Source: Paludibacteraceae bacterium
GTDB lineage: Bacteria > Bacteroidota > Bacteroidia > Bacteroidales > Paludibacteraceae
Direction of reading: 5' to 3'
NCBI GenBank assembly: GCA_947445425.1
Contig: CANFFA010000161.1
Location: 1 to 6,122 of the forward strand
Length of the DNA: 6,122 bases
Shown here: positions 1 to 5,881 of the stretch, in pieces
Position numbering within the stretch: the stretch's first letter is position 1
How the letters are laid out: each line of letters begins with the position of its first letter
The notes under the pieces: generated by a model
Databases searched by the model: none
What the model saw: the letters and a program-made list of their open reading frames with translations, nothing else
Told to the model about the DNA's origin: nothing
Made by a program: the position numbers and the translations under genes

Positions 1-2
1 AT

Positions 3-266
3 GGGTATTTCCCATTTTATCCACGTCCTTATGCTTATCTGAAACTGGCTGTTGGGTATAATAAAAACCGTGCATGGGCTATTGTTGCAGTAAAAGCAAT
101 ATCTTTTGAGCCAGCAATGGATGATGATGGTAATATAATGAGGTTTACATATGACGAAAATATAAGTGATGATATATCTTCTCCGGATGGTATAAGTACA
201 TGTTGGTGTGTTGTATATCACCTTGGCGAAATAGTGGAATATCATCCAAAAGGAGAGGTGTTGTAA
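3..266 (+). CDS. 3' end of a possible ASCH/PUA-like small protein gene (5' end outside window)
   Basis: The frame is open from the first bases of the window to a TAA at 264-266, giving the last 87 residues of a protein whose start lies upstream. The fragment reads like the C-terminal half of a small beta-rich domain: an aromatic/proline stretch (GYFPFYPRPYAYLKL), a strand-like segment (AWAIVAVKAISFE), an acidic loop, and a final strand with YHLGEIVEY. This layout reminds me of ASCH domains, PUA-like folds that often bind RNA or modified nucleotides, but no catalytic or diagnostic residue can be pointed to. The gene ends 95 bp before the WYL regulator, in the same direction. That it is coding is fairly likely; the ASCH assignment is a weak inference. 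Confidence 0.55.
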   Translation, partial: GYFPFYPRPYAYLKLAVGYNKNRAWAIVAVKAISFEPAMDDDGNIMRFTYDENISDDISSPDGISTCWCVVYHLGEIVEYHPKGEVL

Positions 267-333
267 GCAGCTACATTACAGGTAATTATGGTTGTATTTG
301 TTCCAAATCTCGTTGGATATTATTTAAACAACT

Positions 334-361
334 TTTCAATCTACAAGATATAAATTTCAAT
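334..361 (+). repeat. short direct repeat TTTCAAT just before the WYL start codon
   Basis: TTTCAAT occurs at 334-340 and again at 355-361, abutting the ATG. The units are 21 bp apart, two helical turns, and could be an autoregulatory site. The 95-bp gap has no TGTCA pair and no convincing TAnnTTTG box. In AT-rich DNA a 7-bp repeat may be chance. Confidence 0.2.
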
Positions 362-1273
362 ATGGATCAACCAAAACTAGAACGTTTACTTCGTTTAATG
401 AAAATGCTTACTGCAAATAATTCATTAACAGTGGATGAAATTGCAGGGAAACTTGCCATTTCACAACGTTCAGTTTATCGCTATATTGACACGTTTCGTG
501 AAGCTGGCTTTGTGATAAAAAAGACAGATAATTTCATAAAGCTCGATACCTCATCGCCTTATTTTAAAGATATTAGTGAGTTGATTCACTTTACTGAAGA
601 GGAAGCCTTCATTTTGAAATCTGCGATTGAGAATATCGACGAAAACAACCTACTCAAACAAAACCTCAAAAAGAAACTTTATACCGTTTACAACTACAAC
701 ATACTTGCTGAAACCATTGTCAGTGGTAAAAATGGAAGAAATGTTCAACAGTTGGTGGAGGCAATTGAAAACAAACGACCCGTAATACTCCACAATTACT
801 CCTCCGCACATGGAAACGATGTTCGCGACCGCCGTGTGGAGGCCTATGCGTTTACAACCAACTATGTACAGGTATGGTGTTATTCTCCACAAGATCACAC
901 CAACAAACTTTTCAAAGTTTCTCGCATTGGTTCTGTGGAAGTATTGCCTGAAGAGTGGAGGTTTGAAGAGAGTCACAAATCGGGCTATATTGATATTTTC
1001 AGAATGAACAACAAAGAAAGAAACTCCATAAAATTAAAATTGGGACTTCGTTCTGCTAATTTACTAATTGAAGAGTTCCCACTTGCCGTCCAACAGCTTC
1101 AAAAGCAATCTAATAATCAGTGGTTGCTAGAAACTGAGGTTTGTTCATTCGATGGTGTTGGTAGATTTGTGATGGGTTTATTGGATGATATTGAAATAGT
1201 TGATTCACCAGAATTTGAGAAATACATTTGCATGAACCTACAAAAAATTAAAAGTAAATTTTCATTGTCATAA
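362..1273 (+). CDS. WYL-domain transcriptional regulator with N-terminal HTH (YafY/PafC-like)
   Basis: A 303-residue cytoplasmic DNA-binding regulator of normal length for the family. Residues 4-60 form a winged helix-turn-helix of the HTH_11/DeoR type: LERLLRLMKML, then SLTVDEIAGKLAIS and the recognition helix QRSVYRYIDTFREAGF. Residues about 135-200 form the WYL domain; the core is YVQVWCYSPQ (168-177) followed by KLFKVSRIGSVEVL, so the literal W-Y-L triad is altered to VWCY. Residues 220-300 resemble the WCX C-terminal extension. WYL domains are thought to sense nucleotide or nucleic-acid ligands, and relatives such as CapW, BrxR and PafBC control anti-phage or DNA-damage genes. The ATG at 362 is preferred because it sits at the start of the HTH; in-frame starts from 200 on would overlap the preceding gene and add an unstructured 54-residue leader. 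Its stop codon lies inside the TGTCA repeat upstream of the HIRAN gene, which suggests that it regulates that gene. The target is inferred. Confidence 0.92.
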   Translation: MDQPKLERLLRLMKMLTANNSLTVDEIAGKLAISQRSVYRYIDTFREAGFVIKKTDNFIKLDTSSPYFKDISELIHFTEEEAFILKSAIENIDENNLLKQNLKKKLYTVYNYNILAETIVSGKNGRNVQQLVEAIENKRPVILHNYSSAHGNDVRDRRVEAYAFTTNYVQVWCYSPQDHTNKLFKVSRIGSVEVLPEEWRFEESHKSGYIDIFRMNNKERNSIKLKLGLRSANLLIEEFPLAVQQLQKQSNNQWLLETEVCSFDGVGRFVMGLLDDIEIVDSPEFEKYICMNLQKIKSKFSLS

Positions 1274-1299
1274 GTTGTCAATTTGATACCGTTTCTTTG
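1266..1299 (+). promoter_or_regulatory. Promoter/operator of the HIRAN gene: TGTCA direct repeat plus TTTCTTTG box
   Basis: TGTCA occurs at 1266-1270 and 1276-1280, exactly 10 bp apart, inside the 19-bp block TGTCATAAGTTGTCAATTT (1266-1284). A TTTCTTTG box follows at 1292-1299, resembling the Bacteroidetes -7 element TAnnTTTG but with T for A at its second position. It would place the transcript start near 1305 and leave a leader of about 25 nt. The first TGTCA falls where the -33 element would be, so a protein bound here would sit on or replace that element. The same block at the same spacing lies before the lipoprotein gene. The site overlaps the stop codon of the WYL gene. The promoter role is inferred from the motif, spacing and duplication. 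Confidence 0.65.
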
Positions 1300-1332
1300 T
1301 GCTGTAATTAAATCACAAAAATCAAACGGTAT
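1286..1332. repeat. 9-bp inverted repeat from the -7 box to the HIRAN start codon
   Basis: ATACCGTTT at 1286-1294 is the exact reverse complement of AAACGGTAT at 1324-1332, with 29 bp between. The left arm enters the TTTCTTTG box and the right arm covers the bases before the ATG and its first two bases. An equivalent repeat with changed sequence but preserved pairing lies upstream of the lipoprotein gene. Confidence 0.6.
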
Positions 1333-1663
1333 GAAAACAAACATCAGACATTTCACAACTTTCCACATTGCTGGATTTTCCTATTGGGAGGGTTGCATTG
1401 CTTTTAAAGATTTGAAAATTGGCACTGAACTTACCATTGTGCGCGAAAGTGAAAATAAATTTGATCCCTATGCCGTTGCCATTTATTTTGGTGAGTACAA
1501 ACTTGGTTTTATACCTAGAGGAGAAAATAAAGAGATCAATAAGTTTTTAGAATTAGGCTATAATCAGCTTTTTGAAGTGCGAATAAATCAACTTTCAGCC
1601 GAAGCACACCCAGAGAGTCAAGTGGGAGTCATCGTGTATTTAAAACCAAATTTACAAACCTGA
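1331..1663 (+). CDS. Stand-alone HIRAN-domain protein
   Basis: A 110-residue protein that is almost entirely one HIRAN domain. Diagnostic parts are FHIAGFSYWEG (11-21), the strand LKIGTELTIVRE, the signature ENKFDPYAVAIYF (41-53), KLGFIPRGENKEINKFLELG (57-76) and the end ESQVGVIVYL. HIRAN domains occur in HLTF/Rad5 helicases, where they bind the 3' end of single-stranded DNA; single-domain bacterial forms are common but poorly characterised. No helicase or nuclease domain is fused, and there is no signal peptide or membrane segment, so it should be cytoplasmic. The ATG at 1331 is chosen over the in-frame TTG at 1283 because the latter falls within the promoter block and the domain begins right after 1331. 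It is monocistronic, with its own promoter and a downstream hairpin. A role in stressed or invading DNA is inference. Confidence 0.88.
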   Translation: MKTNIRHFTTFHIAGFSYWEGCIAFKDLKIGTELTIVRESENKFDPYAVAIYFGEYKLGFIPRGENKEINKFLELGYNQLFEVRINQLSAEAHPESQVGVIVYLKPNLQT

Positions 1664-1687
1664 ATTTTGGCCAAGGTGCAACTATAG

Positions 1688-1773
1688 AATAATGATTTTA
1701 AGCCTTTAACAAACGTAATAACTTCGTCAGAGAAATACTTGGCGAAGTTATTTTGTTTTAAAATCACATTATT
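1688..1773 (+). terminator. Long imperfect palindrome, probable intrinsic terminator after the HIRAN gene
   Basis: The inner stem is ten perfect pairs, AATAACTTCG (1717-1726) with CGAAGTTATT (1743-1752), around a 16-nt loop, followed directly by a T-rich tail ending at 1759. That is a standard rho-independent terminator. The pairing goes on outward: AACAA (1708-1712) with TTGTT (1753-1757), then 1688-1701 with 1758-1773, interrupted only by a two-base bulge. In all about 29 pairs lie within 86 bp. It separates the HIRAN gene from the lipoprotein promoter, which starts 8 bp later. The total length exceeds what termination needs; a small structured RNA or a miniature element remnant is possible. 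Confidence 0.7.
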
Positions 1774-1780
1774 TTATCAG

Positions 1781-1814
1781 TGTCATAAGTTGTCAATTTA
1801 TCGCTGTTACTTTG
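1781..1814 (+). promoter_or_regulatory. Promoter/operator of the lipoprotein gene: second TGTCA direct repeat plus TTACTTTG box
   Basis: The 19 bp at 1781-1799 are identical to 1266-1284, including the TGTCA pair (1781-1785 and 1791-1795). TTACTTTG follows at 1807-1814, at the same 26-bp offset as in the HIRAN promoter, while the bases between have diverged. Expected transcription begins around 1820, leaving a leader of about 40 nt. Selective conservation of the TGTCA pair, the offset and the TTTG box argues for a shared regulator rather than a fresh duplication. The WYL protein encoded upstream is the natural candidate, by inference. Confidence 0.68.
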
Positions 1815-1857
1815 TACTTTATTTATGTAACTAATAAATCATTCAAAAAAGTAACAG
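1804..1857. repeat. 10-bp inverted repeat from the -7 box to the lipoprotein start codon
   Basis: CTGTTACTTT at 1804-1813 is the exact reverse complement of AAAGTAACAG at 1848-1857, with 34 bp between. The right arm ends one base before the ATG. When aligned with the HIRAN repeat relative to the -7 box and the ATG, two base pairs differ on both sides in a compensatory way (C-G to T-A and T-A to A-T). Confidence 0.62.
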
Positions 1858-1858
1858 T

Positions 1859-2179
1859 ATGAAAACATTTTTCAAGAAATCTACATTTGTTTTACTTCTA
1901 TCATTGTCATTATTTGCATGTTCCGACTCAAGTGGTCCTCTCATTGGAACTGCTAATTGGCTTTTCACGGTAAAAACAACTACTTCGGCAAGTCCTTCTG
2001 TTACCGGTTATCCTCAAACAACGACAACAACTGTAACTAAAAATGGACTCACCACAAAGGAAGCGGAAGATGTTGTTACCAGCTTAACTAGCACTGCTAC
2101 TTCTAGTCAATACGTTTATGGTTTTGGTACTTTAACGGTAACAGTAAAATCAACATGTACAAAAACGGTAGTTAAATAA
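1859..2179 (+). CDS. Small threonine-rich lipoprotein
   Basis: A 106-residue protein with a clear type II signal peptide: KKS near the N-terminus, the hydrophobic stretch FVLLLSLSLF (10-19) and a lipobox ending in Cys21 (LFAC). After lipidation the mature part is 86 residues, 24 of them threonine, with runs such as TTTTT near residues 54-58 and beta-favouring VTVTV-like alternation near the end. Only one acidic residue (Asp23) follows the cysteine closely, so the acidic surface-export signal of Bacteroidetes lipoproteins is weak; it may face the periplasm. A second cysteine lies near the C-terminus. No known domain is recognised. The ATG at 1859 follows the inverted repeat and has no Shine-Dalgarno. 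It shares its promoter design with the HIRAN gene, and the phage operon follows after 170 bp. A role in surface exclusion of phage would fit but is speculation. Confidence 0.85.
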   Translation: MKTFFKKSTFVLLLSLSLFACSDSSGPLIGTANWLFTVKTTTSASPSVTGYPQTTTTTVTKNGLTTKEAEDVVTSLTSTATSSQYVYGFGTLTVTVKSTCTKTVVK

Positions 2180-2221
2180 ATTATGAGCAATTTCTTTTTG
2201 TTCTTTTTCGTACATTTTCTG

Positions 2222-2256
2222 TACTTTATTTATTAAATCAATAATCTGATAAAGTA
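2222..2256. repeat. Weak AT-rich inverted repeat after the lipoprotein gene
   Basis: TACTTTAT (2222-2229) pairs with ATAAAGTA (2249-2256) across a 19-bp gap. The left arm lies in TGTACTTTATTTAT (2220-2233), which also occurs at 1813-1826 in the lipoprotein leader. No T tail follows, so it is a poor terminator; it may be a remnant copy of the upstream leader. Confidence 0.3.
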
Positions 2257-2301
2257 GTTTGCGAAAATTTCAATACTTTCCCTTGTCTTTTTTCCCCCAT
2301 C

Positions 2302-2349
2302 GCCTTTGGCGTTTCTTTGCATAGCAAATGAAACCCAAAGGCTTTTTTT
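2302..2349 (+). terminator. Strong intrinsic terminator hairpin abutting the next start codon
   Basis: GCCTTTGG (2302-2309) pairs with CCAAAGGC (2335-2342), GTTTC (2311-2315) with GAAAC (2330-2334), and TTTGC (2316-2320) with GCAAA (2324-2328) around an ATA loop. That gives eighteen pairs with only single-base bulges at 2310 and 2329. Seven Ts follow (2343-2349) and the ATG of the next gene comes at once. It should end transcripts from the lipoprotein gene. A competing small hairpin, CGCC-TTT-GGCG (2301-2311), would block the left arm, so an attenuator is conceivable. TTTCTTTG at 2312-2319 matches the -7 box of the HIRAN promoter and could instead start the phage operon. Confidence 0.72.
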
Positions 2350-3453
2350 ATGACCATCAACCAAGAACCGACTAACGGCAGCACCTATTTTTCAAAAGCC
2401 GTCCCCGATATTATTCTGACAAAATCGGGAACGGAGACTTCTGTTTTGTTGGAACTCAAAAAAGGTACTGAAGTCATTCTCACCGAGAAATACATGTTCG
2501 ATGCCAATAATTCAATTCGAATTCGGGAAGTTGGTAGCATATTTGAAAAATACCTTACCCCACGATATTTAATCCCGTGGGACGATGAAAGATCTGAAAA
2601 TCTAATGGGTACGTTTAGTGCAAAAATCACACAAGGAGCAGAAGAACACACTACCACCTTTGGTGTAATAAAGTGCGATGCCGAAATTTCGGTAGATGCA
2701 TTATCCTGGTGTTCCAAAAACTTTCTAACCCGTTCATTCAGAGAAAAAAGAACAGCAAAGGGAAGGACTGAATATCTATCTTTTTTGCAGTTTCAATCTT
2801 ATGGAGCAATCGATATCCATTGTAAACTATTCATACTGCAGAACAATACTATTGTTGAATCGGAAATTGTCGCCAGAACTTTGACAAGCCGACCTGATAA
2901 CATTTGGACATTTACGGCATCAATCAATGATTTGCTTTCACAATGGGGGTTGCCATTGGAAACCAGAGTTTTTCAATACCACATTTGGCTCACAGGCACC
3001 AATTTTCAGAGTTCAGTGTATGCTTTCTTACTAGATGAATCAAACCCACGAAATTCAATTCAATTTTCATTTATCAACTGTATTGGCGTTCGTGAAACAT
3101 TCACTGCAACAGGGAAAATTGAGAATAAAAAGTCGGCGGAATACAACCAAGCCAATATAGCAAGCCATTACCGAAAAATCACGCAGAACTTTGTATCCGA
3201 AAAAACTATCAATACAGGTTTTTTATCGGATGCTGAAATGGATTGGCTGGATGATTTGGTATGCAGTAATGATGTGGCTATTGTAGACACCAACGAACAA
3301 ATTACATTGGTGGGGATTGAGAAAGTAGAATCCACCGAGAATAAATTGCAATCATTCAATTTTACTTTTAGACCCTCAAACAATAATCATTTGCAGTTTA
3401 GGAATTCCAATGACACCATTTTCGAGAAAAACTTTAGCCCTCAATTTGAATGA
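2350..3453 (+). CDS. Phage-associated protein of unknown function, first gene of the structural operon
   Basis: A 367-residue protein I do not recognise as a named family. It has no signal peptide or membrane segment. Residues 20-110 look beta-rich and Ig-like, alternating strands such as SVLLELKKGTEVILTEKYMF. A mixed region follows with an aromatic beta stretch at 205-245. Residues 295-350 hold a compact C-terminal module: FLSDAEMDWLDDLVCSNDVAIVD, then ITLVGIEKVESTE and LQSFNFTFRPSNNN, a layout I associate with structural proteins of Bacteroidales prophages. The ATG at 2350 is the only early start, because an in-frame TGA lies at 2329; it follows the terminator T run with no ribosome-binding motif. 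The gene overlaps the next by 4 bp and so is co-transcribed with the portal-like gene. A virion or tail-tip role is inferred from neighbours only. Confidence 0.8.
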   Translation: MTINQEPTNGSTYFSKAVPDIILTKSGTETSVLLELKKGTEVILTEKYMFDANNSIRIREVGSIFEKYLTPRYLIPWDDERSENLMGTFSAKITQGAEEHTTTFGVIKCDAEISVDALSWCSKNFLTRSFREKRTAKGRTEYLSFLQFQSYGAIDIHCKLFILQNNTIVESEIVARTLTSRPDNIWTFTASINDLLSQWGLPLETRVFQYHIWLTGTNFQSSVYAFLLDESNPRNSIQFSFINCIGVRETFTATGKIENKKSAEYNQANIASHYRKITQNFVSEKTINTGFLSDAEMDWLDDLVCSNDVAIVDTNEQITLVGIEKVESTENKLQSFNFTFRPSNNNHLQFRNSNDTIFEKNFSPQFE

Positions 3454-3677
3454 TACACCTATCAACCCTGCACAAAATTTTGCGTGACAATAAAACACCT
3501 TTTTCTTGCAAGCTCTGGAAAAAGAATGGTGATATTCTGATTTACAAGGATGTGGTTTGCACCAGTAGTCATCATGCAAGTAATACGGCAACACTCTTAT
3601 TTACAGAGAGTAGAGAAATAAGAAAGGTAAAAGTGATTTGTATTTTCGAAATTAACGATGAGGAAATTTATATTTAA
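3450..3677 (+). CDS. Small phage-operon protein, 75 residues
   Basis: The ATG overlaps the previous stop codon as ATGA (3450-3453), a typical sign of translational coupling, and the stop is 3 bp before the portal-like gene. The protein is small, probably beta-rich and soluble: LHKILRDNKTPFSCKLWKKNGDILIYKD, then strands TATLLFTES and IRKVKVICIFEINDEEIYI. Position between two virion genes suggests a structural accessory or adaptor, but nothing in the sequence fixes a function. Coding is supported by the coupling on both sides and by the lack of any room for another gene in the 230-bp interval. Confidence 0.72.
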   Translation: MIHLSTLHKILRDNKTPFSCKLWKKNGDILIYKDVVCTSSHHASNTATLLFTESREIRKVKVICIFEINDEEIYI

Positions 3678-3680
3678 ACA

Positions 3681-5036
3681 ATGAGAGATATACAAGTGTA
3701 TGAGATAGATATCAATGTTGAGGGCAAAAAAGCGATAGAGCATTTGAATCAAGGGGTGACCGTTTTTGATACAGACGACCTTGTTCCCTTGAGATTGCCC
3801 GATGCACCTGCTCTGCGCGGATTCGTGCCGTGGGGAGATTCCAATTTGCGGCCTAACGAAATACTAGAGCTGATTCGAAAAGATGAGGTCATGAGCAGTA
3901 ATATGTATTTCAACATTCAGGCTGCCTATTCCAATGGTTTGATTTATAAAAACGCAGATGGTTCAGCGGTGACAAATCCCGAAGTTCTGGACTTTTTCAA
4001 ATACAACAGGGCCAGTAAATACCTATTTGAACAGCAAACAGATATAAAGCACTTTTTCTTTTCTGTGTCGGTATTAATCCTCAGTGGAGATGGTAATAAA
4101 ATTGTGAAGCTTCGCCATAAAGACGCTCTGTATTGTCGCTTTGAAACATGCAATCCGCAGACCGGAACCATTGAACACGTTTTTTATGGCAATTGGGAAA
4201 ATGGTACACCAAAGGCAGAAGTTCGGGAGGATTTAGAACTGCTCGATTGTGACGACCCATTGGGTGATTTGATGGTTCGCATGGGGAAAATCCCCAATGA
4301 AAGCGGTAAAAACCAACCGCCAACCAAAACACGCAAGTTTGCAATGGTAAATAAAATTCCGATTCCTGGAAATAAATATTATCCGTTTCCTTACTACTGG
4401 TCGATTTTCAACAGTGGTTGGTACGATATCAAACAACTCATACCCGTTGCCAAGAAAGCCAAGTTTACAAATGGGCTGGTCATTCGCTATCAAGTGGAGA
4501 TAGATGCCAAGTACTGGGATATCCTTTGCGAGAAGGAGAGTATCACTGACCCCGAAAAGATGCTTGCCCGTATCAATTTGGAAAAGGAGAATATCAAATC
4601 CTTCCTTTCGGGTGTGGCCAATGCTGGCAAGGTTTGGTTTACCGGATTTTATACCGATCCACATGGGACGGAACATTCCATGATTCGTATTAATGTCATC
4701 AACAAGGACAAAGAGGGTGGGGACTATATTGCCGATGTGGAAGAGGGTGCAAGCATGGCCTGTTATGCACAAGGCAATCACCCTTCAATGATTGGTGCAA
4801 CGCCTGGCAAGAGTAGCAGTAACATGAATGGAAGTAACATTAGGGAATTATTCACAATGAAACAAGGGCTTGAAAAGGCAGTGAAAGACATTCTGCTTGA
4901 ACCGTATTTTGTGATTAAGAATTACAATGCCTGGGATGAGGTGGAATTTGACATTCCGTTTATGATGCTAACTACTTTGGATAAAAAAACAGATGCGCAA
5001 CCGATAACTAGCAACCAACAAAATGCAGATAATTAA
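3681..5036 (+). CDS. Phage portal-like protein
   Basis: A 451-residue protein in the usual portal size range. Portals form the dodecameric ring through which DNA enters the head and to which the tail connector attaches. The N-terminal part has FVPWGDSNLRPNEILELIRKDEV (48-70), followed by helices and strands up to 170 like the wing and clip regions. YYPFPYYWSIFNSGWYDIKQ (233-252) begins a helical stem region. The most telling segment is 365-420: GNHPSMIGATPGKSSSNMNGSNIRELF, then MKQGLEKAVKDILLEPYFVIKNYNAWD, which matches the pattern of portals, where a glycine/serine-rich loop precedes a long helix and a final beta hairpin. There is no terminase gene before it in this window. It starts 3 bp after the 75-residue gene, and its end overlaps the following gene by 14 bp. 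The portal call rests on motif pattern and context, not on a search. Confidence 0.72.
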   Translation: MRDIQVYEIDINVEGKKAIEHLNQGVTVFDTDDLVPLRLPDAPALRGFVPWGDSNLRPNEILELIRKDEVMSSNMYFNIQAAYSNGLIYKNADGSAVTNPEVLDFFKYNRASKYLFEQQTDIKHFFFSVSVLILSGDGNKIVKLRHKDALYCRFETCNPQTGTIEHVFYGNWENGTPKAEVREDLELLDCDDPLGDLMVRMGKIPNESGKNQPPTKTRKFAMVNKIPIPGNKYYPFPYYWSIFNSGWYDIKQLIPVAKKAKFTNGLVIRYQVEIDAKYWDILCEKESITDPEKMLARINLEKENIKSFLSGVANAGKVWFTGFYTDPHGTEHSMIRINVINKDKEGGDYIADVEEGASMACYAQGNHPSMIGATPGKSSSNMNGSNIRELFTMKQGLEKAVKDILLEPYFVIKNYNAWDEVEFDIPFMMLTTLDKKTDAQPITSNQQNADN

Positions 5037-5877
5037 TTCAATAGAGGATTTTGTGCTTTCGATACCCACAGCCCAAGGCACAGAGTGGGAAGCCATTGAG
5101 CCATTTGTGTTGGCCGCCGATGATTTTATAATATCAACCCTCACAGGTAGCGATTTGTACAATTATATCACAGCAATTACGGACGATGCAAACAATTTGA
5201 AAAGTGCCTTGTCCAACATCATCGCCTTTAGAGCCTACCGAGAGGCCATCCCGTTTGTAGACCTTATCCAAACCCCAAATGGTTTTGGAGTGGTGAGCAA
5301 TGCCAACGTGGCTCCGGCAAGCAAAGAGAGGGTGGAACGATTAATGGCACAGTGCGAACAGCAGTTGGACAGTGCCATTGATATGCTTATTTTCAAAGTA
5401 ATGGGTGATGGCTCTGCACTAACGGAGTGGTCAAAGTTCAGCCAATTCGAGCAATTGACTAACTGTTTGTTTCTTACAGGAATTGACTTTGCCGAGTACA
5501 GCGGTGACAATTCTATTGCTAGTTTTAAAAGAAAAGCCTTCATTTTGTCAAAAAACAAAATGGTGACGGCTCAAACAACTGTATTATCGCCTGTTATCAG
5601 TCAAGATTTATTTGATGAATTGATTCTTCAAAACAGAACCAATTCACTCACAACAGATAATAGACTGCTATTGTACAATTGCAAAGAGGTTTTGTGTCGA
5701 GCAATCGAAGAAAAGGAAAATTCACAGAACGATGTGAAAAAGCTACTCAATCAAATTGCTTACCAATTGGAAAAACAGATTGACAAATATCCGACCTATG
5801 CAGCAAGCGCAGAATATGCACTTAAAATTGCACCCAAATATGTGAATAAACAAAGTGATCCGGTCTATTTTTTCTAA
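5023..5877 (+). CDS. DUF6712-like phage protein, possible head-tail connector
   Basis: A 284-residue soluble protein, largely helical. The N-terminal part (1-50) has FVLSIPTAQGTEWEAIEPFVLAADDFI, the centre has RAYREAIPFVDLIQTPNGFG (70-89) then VVSNANVAPASKERVERL (90-107), and the C-terminal half (190-265) is helical with paired acidic and basic residues. The segment with GFGVVSN, N, APAS and an ERV-L helix is what I remember from the DUF6712 family of Bacteroidales prophages; the family name is recall, not a search. Being directly downstream of and translationally coupled to the portal-like gene (14-bp overlap, start at 5023) fits a connector or adaptor that plugs the portal. The function is inferred from position. 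Confidence 0.65.
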   Translation: MQIINSIEDFVLSIPTAQGTEWEAIEPFVLAADDFIISTLTGSDLYNYITAITDDANNLKSALSNIIAFRAYREAIPFVDLIQTPNGFGVVSNANVAPASKERVERLMAQCEQQLDSAIDMLIFKVMGDGSALTEWSKFSQFEQLTNCLFLTGIDFAEYSGDNSIASFKRKAFILSKNKMVTAQTTVLSPVISQDLFDELILQNRTNSLTTDNRLLLYNCKEVLCRAIEEKENSQNDVKKLLNQIAYQLEKQIDKYPTYAASAEYALKIAPKYVNKQSDPVYFF

Positions 5878-5881
5878 GAGC

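Noticed and set aside
200..361. Upstream in-frame extension of the WYL gene from 200
   Set aside because: It overlaps the preceding gene by 67 bp and adds 54 residues without similarity to the family; the HTH begins right after the ATG at 362.
1283..1330. TTG start giving the HIRAN protein 16 more residues
   Set aside because: The extension lies in the promoter and inverted-repeat region, and the domain starts just after the ATG at 1331.
1286..1332. Phase-variable invertible promoter
   Set aside because: The inverted repeats are only 9-10 bp with 29-34 bp between, far too short for a site-specific inversion, and no recombinase is present.
1688..1773. Retron-type non-coding RNA
   Set aside because: No reverse transcriptase is encoded nearby; the inner stem plus T tail is explained by termination.
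4233..4781. 182-residue open frame on the minus strand
   Set aside because: It lies wholly within the portal-like gene, has no recognisable domain and no signals; it is a shadow of the real frame.
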